Shown here: positions 1 to 4,914 of the stretch, piece after piece | How the letters are laid out: every line of letters starts with the position of its first letter | Position numbering within the stretch: the first letter of the stretch is position 1 | NCBI GenBank assembly: GCA_013697395.1 | Contig: JACCWY010000369.1 | Coordinates: 1-6,186 of the forward strand | Direction of reading: 5' to 3' | DNA from: Chloroflexota bacterium | GTDB lineage: Bacteria > Chloroflexota > Limnocylindria > QHBO01 | Length of the DNA stretch: 6,186 bases | The notes under the pieces: model-generated | The model's input: the letters and a program-made list of their open reading frames with translations, nothing else | Told to the model about the DNA's origin: nothing | Database searches by the model: none | Program-made: the position numbers and the translations under genes

Positions 1-591
1 TTCGCCGTCGACCCGAGCGGCAAGCCGGGCGGCTTCGACGACAAGGCGCGCGAGACGGCGCCGACCCGAATCGAATCAAAGGACGTCGACGCGATCAACC
101 GGACGATGCGAGCCCGTTCACCGCAGAAGGCCTGGGCCTCAGTCAGGGACAAGGATTTGCCGTGGCTGGCGGCGGTATCCCGAGACTGGGACCTCGCGGA
201 GCTGCAAGATCCTGCGTGGCAGCAAGCCGCGGCGGCGCTTGAGACGGCGCTTGCTGCCCTGATCGAGAAGGGTAGAGGCGTCTCGGTGTCGACCAAGATG
301 CTCCACCTGAAGCGGCCGAGGTTGGTGCCCGTCCTCGACAGCCTCGTGGTCGAGCAGCTTGGCGCACGGATGCCGTCCACGCCCGCAAAAGCTGTGGTGT
401 TGATCGGCCACGTGAGGCAGGTGGCTCATCACAACCGGGAGGCCCTCGACCGAATCATCGACCATCTCGCAGCGCAAGGAGTCGACCGATCCGTGGTTCG
501 CGTCCTCGACGCGCTGCTCTGGGGCAGCCATAAGGCCTCATGGATCGCACCGTTGGCGCCCGTCATCGCGCGCTGGCGGGCAGCGAAATGA
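1..591 (+). CDS. DUF6308-like hypothetical protein, 5' truncated
   Basis: The frame is open from base 1 to the TGA at 589-591, giving 196 visible residues; the true start lies left of the window. An internal ATG at 106 exists, but the reading before it looks coding (residues 25-39 run IESKDVDAINRTMRA), so 106 is probably not the start. The most telling stretch is KRPRLVPVLDS at visible residues 104-114, inside a mainly helical protein. From memory, this 'KRPRL-P-x-DS' pattern, together with an earlier 'D-x-x-A-x-N' segment, is typical of the actinobacterial DUF6308 family, whose function is unknown. There are no membrane segments or signal peptide. It converges on the glycosylase-like gene, with only 15 bases between the two stops. 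The family call rests on motif memory, not a search; the coding call is strong. Confidence 0.72.
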   Translation, partial: FAVDPSGKPGGFDDKARETAPTRIESKDVDAINRTMRARSPQKAWASVRDKDLPWLAAVSRDWDLAELQDPAWQQAAAALETALAALIEKGRGVSVSTKMLHLKRPRLVPVLDSLVVEQLGARMPSTPAKAVVLIGHVRQVAHHNREALDRIIDHLAAQGVDRSVVRVLDALLWGSHKASWIAPLAPVIARWRAAK

Positions 592-606
592 CGTGGCTGA
601 AGCCGA

Positions 607-1353
607 TCAATTTCCGAGCTTCTGTCTGAGAAGCATTCCGAGCTCTCGCTCTCCGGCGGCCCCAAGGCCCGTTGCGCGCTGGAGCGGGATGTTCCACCCC
701 GCGAACCCGACGCGTCGGCCGGCGACCGATGCGGAGCCCACCCACCATCTGATCAGCGCCAGCGTCCCGGTCTCGTCGATATGCACGTCCAAGCGGTGCT
801 GCAGATGAGCCGAGACGGTCTTGCCGGCGCAGATGACAGCTCGCATCGGGAATGTTCGGATCTGCCACTCCAGGAACGGCAGATCCTGCTCGAGCAGTCG
901 CCGCTGCTCGGTGCCGTCGATCCTGCCCAGCGCTGACCATGTTGGATCTGTGGCTTCCTGCACAAGATCGAGGTGTGCGGCAGTTCCGTCGCTAAGGCTC
1001 GCCCCGAGTCCGTCGACCACTCGTTGCAGCGGGCCGAACCACCTATAGACGGGCTTGCCCGGGTCGAAGTACTCGCGCATCCACTGGATCGCCTCGTCGC
1101 ACTGCCCGTCGTTGAGGTCAGAGCGATGGATGGCCCCGAAGGAGTCGAGCGTCGCGAAGCGCTGTCGGCTGCGGGTCAGGAGCTCGCCGTTACCGTCGGT
1201 ATATTCCTGATCGGAGGGATTGAGTCCGACAGTCGCGATTCGTGCCGTGGCTGGGTCGCCGAAGAACAGCACTGGCAGGCTTCCTGGCACCGAGTACGGT
1301 GACGGCGGCCGGCGAAGTCGTGCGTGCAGCTCTGAGCGGACTTGATCGGTCAC
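607..1353 (-). CDS. Divergent uracil-DNA glycosylase-superfamily-like protein
   Basis: This is a 248-aa protein starting at GTG (1353-1351); an in-frame TAG at 1365-1363 excludes a start further upstream. Features of the uracil-DNA-glycosylase fold are visible: a beta strand leading into GLNPS at residues 43-47 (the motif A region, normally GxxPG/S), an aromatic-rich middle (YRWFGPLQ, 103-110), HLDLVQ at 127-132, a strand-loop VICAGK at 173-178, and a terminal GWNIPLQRATG at 219-229. In active enzymes the late motif usually holds a catalytic His (HPS type). Here that place reads NIPLQ, so base excision is not assured; the protein may bind nucleic acid or use other chemistry. It is soluble, with no signal peptide. 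It is transcribed divergently from the HTH-nuclease gene across an 89-bp spacer. Coding is firm; the superfamily assignment is moderate and the substrate unknown. Confidence 0.7.
   Translation of the reverse strand: MTDQVRSELHARLRRPPSPYSVPGSLPVLFFGDPATARIATVGLNPSDQEYTDGNGELLTRSRQRFATLDSFGAIHRSDLNDGQCDEAIQWMREYFDPGKPVYRWFGPLQRVVDGLGASLSDGTAAHLDLVQEATDPTWSALGRIDGTEQRRLLEQDLPFLEWQIRTFPMRAVICAGKTVSAHLQHRLDVHIDETGTLALIRWWVGSASVAGRRVGFAGWNIPLQRATGLGAAGERELGMLLRQKLGN
618..634. terminator. Small hairpin near the convergent gene ends
   Basis: This is a perfect 6-bp inverted repeat (GCTTCT / AGAAGC) with a 5-base loop. It lies inside the last codons of the glycosylase-like gene and 27 bases after the stop of the DUF6308-like gene. 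No clear U-run follows on either strand (an AAATT lies after it on the minus strand). It could act as a weak bidirectional terminator between the convergent genes, but the stem is short and may be chance. Confidence 0.22.
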
Positions 1354-1356
1354 GAT

Positions 1357-1378
1357 GTGAGCCTAGTCCCGGGCTCAC
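1357..1378. promoter_or_regulatory. Operator-like dyad 1 (GTGAGCC-N8-GGCTCAC)
   Basis: This is a perfect 7-bp inverted repeat with an 8-base spacer, total 22 bp, which is about two helical turns and suits a dimeric HTH protein. It covers the proposed -10 box of the glycosylase-like gene and ends four bases from its start codon, so a bound protein would block that promoter. The nearest candidate regulator is the HTH-nuclease protein encoded next door. The dyad is seen directly; the operator role is inferred. Confidence 0.45.
1360..1365 (-). promoter_or_regulatory. -10 box for a leaderless transcript of the glycosylase-like gene
   Basis: Read on the minus strand, TAGGCT is followed by exactly six bases (1359-1354) and then the GTG start. 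TANNNT-N6-start is the usual geometry of leaderless transcripts in high-G+C bacteria, where transcription begins at the start codon. There is no purine-rich ribosome site in front of the GTG, which supports this. No good -35 hexamer is visible. This is an inference from spacing. Confidence 0.5.
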
Positions 1379-1393
1379 TTCGGGCGAGGTACC

Positions 1394-1421
1394 GGACTGC
1401 ACGGAAGCGGCGGCGCAGTCC
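1394..1421. promoter_or_regulatory. Operator-like dyad 2 (GGACTGC-N14-GCAGTCC)
   Basis: This second perfect 7-bp inverted repeat, with a 14-base spacer, lies in the same 89-bp divergent region. If transcription of the HTH-nuclease gene starts at its ATG, the dyad spans about -49 to -22, covering the -35 area. Its arm sequence differs from that of dyad 1, so the two are not obviously sites for the same protein. It could also form a hairpin if transcribed from further upstream. Confidence 0.35.
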
Positions 1422-1430
1422 TGCTTCGGG

Positions 1431-1436
1431 TAGCTT
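1431..1436 (+). promoter_or_regulatory. -10 box for a leaderless transcript of the HTH-nuclease gene
   Basis: TAGCTT is followed by exactly six bases and then the ATG at 1443. The spacing is the same as in front of the oppositely oriented glycosylase-like gene. The bases before the ATG contain no Shine-Dalgarno-like run, which fits a leaderless mRNA. The -35 position is G+C-rich and shows no consensus match. Confidence 0.48.
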
Positions 1437-1442
1437 GGCGCC

Positions 1443-2078
1443 ATGACGCTCGCTCAACGGATTGTCGAAGCCCTCCGCTCTGCGGCACTCGATGACGATC
1501 AACTGGCGGCGCAACTCGGGGTCGTGCGGCAGCAGATCAACCAGACCTGTCGGGCTCTTGAGACGCGAGGGGTGCTATCGCGCGGCGTCGGTCCGAGCGG
1601 TAAGATCGTGAACGGCCTAGCCGGTTCGTCCGCTCCTCCATTGGTCGTGCCAGCTCACCCGGCACCGCCTCGATCAACCGTCGCCGGGGCTCTGGCCGAA
1701 GATGAGGTGAAGACTGCGATCCGCGATCGCTTCGAGGCGCAGGGCTTTACGGTCGAAATCGCCTGGGGACGCGTTCGCGGCATTGACGTCGAAGCCCGAC
1801 GAGGCGATGAACGTTGGGCAATCGAGGCGAAGGGCGAGGCGGCGACCGACCAGATGGGCGGCAACTACTTCCTCAACGCCCTGGGCGAGCTGCTACAGCG
1901 CATGTCCGACGACCGCGCGCGCTACGCAATCGCCCTGCCAGAGAACCGGCGCAACCTGAGCCTGGTCGAGCGCTTCCCCGATTTGGCCCGCCGGCGCCTG
2001 GGGCTCACCATCTTCTTCGTTCGACGGGACGGCAGCGGCTATGCCGTCCGGGAAGTTGCGCCGCCCGATGCCCTGTGA
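1443..2078 (+). CDS. Winged-helix domain fused to PD-(D/E)XK nuclease-like domain
   Basis: This is a 211-aa soluble protein starting at ATG 1443. Residues 1-60 form a helix-turn-helix/winged-helix unit: LAQRIVEAL, then DDQLAAQLGVVRQQINQTCRALETRGVL as the HTH, then a short wing with GPSGK. A Pro/Ala-rich linker follows (about 61-84). Residues 85-205 look like a restriction-endonuclease-fold domain: a helix with E88, the strand GFTVEIAW, then GIDVEA with D115, the strand RWAIEAKGE with the E128-x-K130 catalytic pair, a helix containing Q152, and a final strand LTIFFVRRDG. The D...ExK set is complete, so metal-dependent nuclease activity is plausible. Such domains occur in restriction, repair and defence proteins, and some act only as DNA-binding sensors. 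The gene is divergent from the glycosylase-like gene. Confidence is high for coding and good for the two-domain reading; the biological role is unknown. Confidence 0.8.
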   Translation: MTLAQRIVEALRSAALDDDQLAAQLGVVRQQINQTCRALETRGVLSRGVGPSGKIVNGLAGSSAPPLVVPAHPAPPRSTVAGALAEDEVKTAIRDRFEAQGFTVEIAWGRVRGIDVEARRGDERWAIEAKGEAATDQMGGNYFLNALGELLQRMSDDRARYAIALPENRRNLSLVERFPDLARRRLGLTIFFVRRDGSGYAVREVAPPDAL

Positions 2079-2133
2079 TCACACCTGGGGCGCATCTCAG
2101 CCCAATCGCCGCTGTCTGAAAACTACCCTCAGA

Positions 2134-2146
2134 GTTTCCACGAAAC
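2134..2146. promoter_or_regulatory. Short dyad GTTTC-CAC-GAAAC upstream of the 283-aa gene
   Basis: This perfect 5-bp inverted repeat with a 3-base centre lies in the 105-bp gap between the HTH-nuclease gene and the next start. It could be an operator or a tiny hairpin. No convincing -35/-10 pair is visible in the gap. The dyad is short enough to arise by chance. Confidence 0.2.
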
Positions 2147-2170
2147 CCAGCGCGGTTCCGCTAGAGCAGC

Positions 2171-2176
2171 AGGAGG
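2171..2176 (+). promoter_or_regulatory. Ribosome binding site AGGAGG
   Basis: A full AGGAGG lies seven bases before the GTG at 2184 and fixes that start over the nearby out-of-frame GTG at 2180. It is the only strong Shine-Dalgarno match in the window. It contrasts with the apparently leaderless genes to the left and suggests this gene is expressed from an mRNA with a leader. Confidence 0.7.
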
Positions 2177-2183
2177 CGAGTGC

Positions 2184-3035
2184 GTGCCTGAATCCCTGAT
2201 GTTCGTCCAGTTCCCTCATCCAGGCTCCGAACACCAGCCGACCGGATCCTCGATGGAGTGGAACCGCCGCGACCACGCCCGGAAGTTCCTCAGGGCTCAC
2301 GGCGCGTACATCTCGGAGGGAGAGCTGCGAACGGGACCCTTCGTCTTCTGGGGCGAGTGGGAGCCGCAATCCCGGGTACTGGAGACGTTTCCGAACCAGG
2401 GCCGTGATAACCCGCGCTGGCTCCATGAACCGTACTGGCGAGTGCCGCGTCATTTGCGGCTGCTGCAGAACACAGACCCGCTCGTGTTCGGCGACCGCTT
2501 CCTCTACAGCAACTGTCGCCAGGGGAGGAATCGGAAGCTGCGCGAGCTCGCGCCTGGCTCGCTGGTGGTCTTCGGATCGAAGCTTCTGGGTGAGTTCGTC
2601 CTGGATACGGTGTTCGTGGTTGCCGACGGCGCCGAAGACTTCGCGACGGGATCGGCCGACGAGGTTCAGTGCGAGGACTGGGTCCGCGCGGTGGTGTTCG
2701 AGCCCCTTCGCCTGAGCGCGAAAGGTGGAAGCCAGGTGTTCCGGCTGTACCCGGGGAAGACGTACGAGGAAGCGCCCTCCGGTCCGTTCAGCTTCGTTCC
2801 GTGTAGACCATACGATGCGGACGGCGCTGCGTTTCCGAGGCCAGTACTCCGACTGCCTCGTCGGTGGATCCAGCCCAACCTCGCGATGGGCGCCAAGGCC
2901 ACGGTGGCCAGCACGGCGGAAATACGGGCGCTGTGGGACGAGATCGTCGACCAGGTGGTCACCAAGGCCGGACTCGCTCTCGGAGTCCACCTGGAGGCTC
3001 CGCCGCGTCTGGACGATGGTGTGGCGCGACCGTGA
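2184..3035 (+). CDS. Conserved-looking hypothetical protein, beta-rich, 283 aa
   Basis: This starts at GTG 2184 behind a strong AGGAGG and ends at TGA 3033-3035. I do not recognise the family with certainty. The protein is soluble and rich in aromatic and beta-forming stretches. Segments that look constrained are GPFVFWGEWEPQS (residues 52-64), a histidine/proline-rich stretch with EPYWRVPRHLR, QNTDPLVFGDRFLYSNCRQ, GSLVVFGSKLLGEFVLDTVFVV, and GPFSFVPCRPY. The order 'GSLVVFGS...F-LDTVFVV' followed by 'FSFVP' resembles the beta-barrel layout of PUA/EVE-like or nucleotide-modification-associated (Nmad) domains, but this is impression only. It sits 105 bp after the HTH-nuclease gene and just before the broken membrane gene, on the same strand. 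Codon use is like its neighbours. A 428-aa open frame on the opposite strand is its shadow. Confidence 0.72.
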   Translation: MPESLMFVQFPHPGSEHQPTGSSMEWNRRDHARKFLRAHGAYISEGELRTGPFVFWGEWEPQSRVLETFPNQGRDNPRWLHEPYWRVPRHLRLLQNTDPLVFGDRFLYSNCRQGRNRKLRELAPGSLVVFGSKLLGEFVLDTVFVVADGAEDFATGSADEVQCEDWVRAVVFEPLRLSAKGGSQVFRLYPGKTYEEAPSGPFSFVPCRPYDADGAAFPRPVLRLPRRWIQPNLAMGAKATVASTAEIRALWDEIVDQVVTKAGLALGVHLEAPPRLDDGVARP

Positions 3036-3042
3036 GAGTTCG

Positions 3043-3476
3043 GTGACTGGGGCGCGGCGATCTGCGACCAGTTTCCTGGCCCTGGCAGGAGGGCTTGGTT
3101 CGTTCGCCGTGGATGCGCTGTACGTCGCCGCGACTGCCCAGCAAAGCGTGACACCGCCCGGCGGACGCTTCGTGTTCGTGGCGCTGTGGATCGCCGCAGC
3201 CGGCCTGCTGGCGGTGTCAGGCGCCTTCAGGCATCGTCCGTCGGCTCGGGCCTCGGTACTCGGCCCCAATGCCGCGATGCTCATTGCCCTCGGCGTGCCG
3301 GCCGTCTTTCGATTGGCATCCCGCTGTTGCTGTGCGGTGTGCTCGTCGCCGTGGGTGCGATTCGCGCCGCTGAGCTGGCACAAATTCCGAAGTGGGTCGG
3401 CGTGGCTGGCCCGGTCGGTCTGCTGCTCGCGGCCGGCATCGGCGTGGCCATCGGCTTCGTGCTGACCGACTTGTGA
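3043..3476 (+). pseudogene. Four-helix membrane protein, copy 1, broken by a one-base deletion
   Basis: This is the paralogue of the intact gene at 4274-4720. Reading from GTG 3043 gives matching protein up to PAVF (codon TTT 3307-3309), after which the frame is lost. The following frame continues with SIGIPLLLCG and stays homologous to the end, stopping at TGA 3474-3476. Comparison with copy 2 shows one base missing at about 3309-3310 (GTCTTTCGATTGG here against GTCTTCTCGATCGG there). The restored product would be about 144 aa with four hydrophobic helices, by eye about two thirds identical to copy 2. The deletion falls in the third helix, so the protein as read would be misfolded. Selection appears recent or ongoing on both sides of the break, because the downstream half is still open and conserved. 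A sequencing or assembly error is the main alternative. An in-frame ATG at 3016 inside the previous gene is another possible start. Confidence 0.8.
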
Positions 3477-3489
3477 TGCCTAGGATCTC

Positions 3490-4263
3490 GTGGTTGCGGC
3501 GATGACAGCTCCCCATATCCTTGAGCTCGCGCGCGGCGTCGCGTCCGACCTGGCGGCCGATGGTGCCCTGGCCGTCGTGCTTGCCGGTAGCCAGGTCAGA
3601 GACGATGCCACGGAGCTGTCCGACATCGACCTGTACGCCATCGGCGTTGGAGCGCCCTATGCGTTACGAGTGGTTGACGATCGGCTGGTCGCCGTGTCGT
3701 GGCGCACCGAGGACGAGGAGCGGTCGGCTTTCCGCCGTCCGGCCTCGGTCGGTGCCACCGTTCCGGCCTGGCGCGCGGCGCTGGTGCTGCACGACACCGC
3801 CGGCGTGGCCGAGCGGCTGCAGCGTGAGGCGGAGGCGTTCGAGTGGGCGGCCATCGCAGCGCGGTGCGACACGTGGGTTGCGGAGACCACCACCGGCTAC
3901 GCGGAGGAAGTACTGAAGCTGGTATCGGCGCGACGCCGGGGAGATCGGGTGGTGGCGGCTATCCAGCGCTCGGTGCTGGCCCTGCGCCTGCCGCTGGTGA
4001 TGGCCGTGCAGCATCGCCTGCTGTACGAGACGGAGAACCGACTCTGGTCGCAGGTCGCCGACGCGATAGGCCAGCGGTGGTCAGCCGCGCACACCGCCGC
4101 GCTCAGCCTCCGGCCTGGGGAGGATGCCGATCGCGCGGCGCTGACACTCTTCGGGCTGGCCGTGAGCGAAGTCCGCTCGCTGCTTACGCCGAGCCAGCTG
4201 GCGGTGGTCGACCTGGCCCTGCATGCGGCGCGCGAGGAGGCCGATGGGACCGAGCTGGTCTGA
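3490..4263 (+). CDS. Pol-beta-superfamily nucleotidyltransferase (aminoglycoside-adenylyltransferase-like fold)
   Basis: This is 257 aa from GTG 3490; ATG 3502 (residue 5) is the other candidate start. AGGA at 3482-3485 lies close before the GTG, and there is no good ribosome site for the ATG. The nucleotidyltransferase signature is clear: the strand LAVVLAGS with GS at residues 33-34, then DID at 45-47 (hGS-x10-DxD), which binds the metal-nucleotide. The third acidic residue, usually on the next core strand, is not obvious: that strand reads LVAVSW (66-71). Residues 110-250 are helical, as in the C-terminal domain of ANT/AadA-type and Lnu-type enzymes. The substrate (antibiotic, tRNA or other) cannot be told. 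It starts 13 bases after the broken membrane gene and ends 10 bases before the intact copy, so it is probably co-transcribed with them. No partner antitoxin-like HEPN protein is seen. Confidence 0.78.
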   Translation: MVAAMTAPHILELARGVASDLAADGALAVVLAGSQVRDDATELSDIDLYAIGVGAPYALRVVDDRLVAVSWRTEDEERSAFRRPASVGATVPAWRAALVLHDTAGVAERLQREAEAFEWAAIAARCDTWVAETTTGYAEEVLKLVSARRRGDRVVAAIQRSVLALRLPLVMAVQHRLLYETENRLWSQVADAIGQRWSAAHTAALSLRPGEDADRAALTLFGLAVSEVRSLLTPSQLAVVDLALHAAREEADGTELV

Positions 4264-4273
4264 CACGTTTAGC

Positions 4274-4720
4274 ATGAATCGGGTGAGGGCATCCCACCGG
4301 CGATCTGTTGCCAGCGTCATTGCCCTTGGCGGCGCGCTGGGTGCGTTCGCGGTGGACGCGCTCTATCTGGTGGCCATCGCGCAGCAGGGCGTGACGCCAC
4401 CCGGCGGCCGCTTCGTGTTTGTGACGCTCTGGATCGCAGCGGCCGGCTTGCTGGCGGCGATCGGCGCTTTCGTGCATCCGCCGGGGTCACGCGCCAGGAT
4501 GCTCGGCCTCGGCGCTGCCATGCTGTTCGCCCTGGCCGTGCCGGCTGTCTTCTCGATCGGCATCCCGCTCATGCTGTGTGCCGCGCTGGTCGGGATGGCG
4601 GCCTTGCGCGCCGCCGAGCTCGCGCAGGTTCCGAAGTGGGTGGGGCTGGTGGGTCCGCTCGCTGCGCTGGCCCTTGCGGGCCTGGGCGTGGTGGTCGGCT
4701 TCGCAATCACCGACTTCTAA
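4274..4720 (+). CDS. Four-helix integral membrane protein, copy 2 (intact)
   Basis: This is 148 aa from ATG 4274. GTG 4283 is an alternative start, favoured by conservation in the paralogue; ATG 4244, which overlaps the previous gene and has AGGAGG three bases before it, is also possible. Four hydrophobic segments are evident: residues about 12-37 (ending FAVDALYLVAIAQQ), 45-68, 74-105 and 120-146. A conserved loop VTPPGGRF precedes the second helix, and a short AAELAQVPKWVG loop precedes the fourth. There is no signal peptide beyond the first helix and there are no enzymatic motifs. I do not recognise the family; the name and function are unknown. It follows the nucleotidyltransferase by 10 bases, so translational coupling is likely. 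It is the only unbroken copy of the duplicated gene. Confidence 0.75.
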   Translation: MNRVRASHRRSVASVIALGGALGAFAVDALYLVAIAQQGVTPPGGRFVFVTLWIAAAGLLAAIGAFVHPPGSRARMLGLGAAMLFALAVPAVFSIGIPLMLCAALVGMAALRAAELAQVPKWVGLVGPLAALALAGLGVVVGFAITDF

Positions 4721-4756
4721 TGAGTGAGGCGGCCAAGCGTCGAGTTCGTCGTCGGA

Positions 4757-4906
4757 TCAGCCCAACCAGGGACACGATGCCGCCGGCAGCACGAGGGCAT
4801 AGACCATCAGGACTGCGACGCCACCGAGAAGTCCGAGCGCAAGCTGGATCACGAACGCTTCGCCGCTGACCGGGTAGCCGTGGGTGAAACAGCTGAGCCG
4901 GGCCAA
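4757..4906 (-). CDS. Possible small single-helix membrane protein
   Basis: A 49-aa minus-strand frame could start at TTG 4906, five bases after the aldehyde dehydrogenase stop. It holds one long uncharged hydrophobic segment (AFVIQLALGLLGGVAVL onward, then MVYALVLPAA) and ends CPWLG. About three quarters of the codons in the hydrophobic part end in G or C, as in the window's real genes. There is no ribosome site, the start is weak, and no family is recognised. It could be a real small gene, the tail of a decayed one, or chance. Confidence 0.25.
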   Translation of the reverse strand: MARLSCFTHGYPVSGEAFVIQLALGLLGGVAVLMVYALVLPAASCPWLG

Positions 4907-4914
4907 CGGTTCAG
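4893..4914. terminator. Hairpin across the end of the aldehyde dehydrogenase gene
   Basis: CTGAGCCG and CGGTTCAG form an 8-bp stem as plus-strand RNA (one G-U pair) with the loop GGCCAA. The minus-strand version has one A-C mismatch and is followed by CTGTTTC. It lies between convergent genes and overlaps the dehydrogenase stop codon, so it could end transcription from the membrane-gene operon. No true U-run is present. Confidence 0.3.

Larger units (their letters stand above)
3043..4720 (+). repeat. Direct duplication of a membrane gene flanking a nucleotidyltransferase
   Basis: Two diverged direct copies, about 3043-3476 and 4283-4720, are alignable almost end to end in DNA and protein, with identical runs such as VTPPGGRFVFV, LWIAAAGLLA and AAELAQ. 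Both copies keep a GTG at the same point (3043 and 4283). The repeat does not clearly extend into the nucleotidyltransferase, so one copy probably arose by duplication of a membrane gene, or of a nucleotidyltransferase-membrane pair that later lost one member. The divergence level shows the duplication is not recent. Confidence 0.75.

Noticed and set aside
2725..3042. Upstream extension of the broken membrane gene to give a 246-aa protein
   Set aside because: The part before about 3016 overlaps the 283-aa gene in another frame and has no match in the paralogue; homology begins near GTG 3043.
3300..3320. Programmed -1 frameshift in membrane copy 1
   Set aside because: There is no X-XXY-YYZ heptamer and no clear stimulating stem; a one-base deletion relative to copy 2 explains the data more simply.
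2097..3383. 428-aa open frame on the minus strand
   Set aside because: It lies opposite two real plus-strand reading frames, is low in hydrophobic core patterns and rich in Arg/Pro/Gln, and has no recognisable motif; long antisense frames are common at this G+C content.
3843..4277. 144-aa plus-strand frame inside the nucleotidyltransferase
   Set aside because: Gly/Arg-rich shadow in another frame, with no family features.
4720..4869. 49-aa plus-strand frame starting at the ATG that overlaps the membrane gene's TAA
   Set aside because: The stop-start overlap is attractive, but the product is a low-complexity Arg-rich peptide with no pattern of a real protein and no ribosome site of its own.
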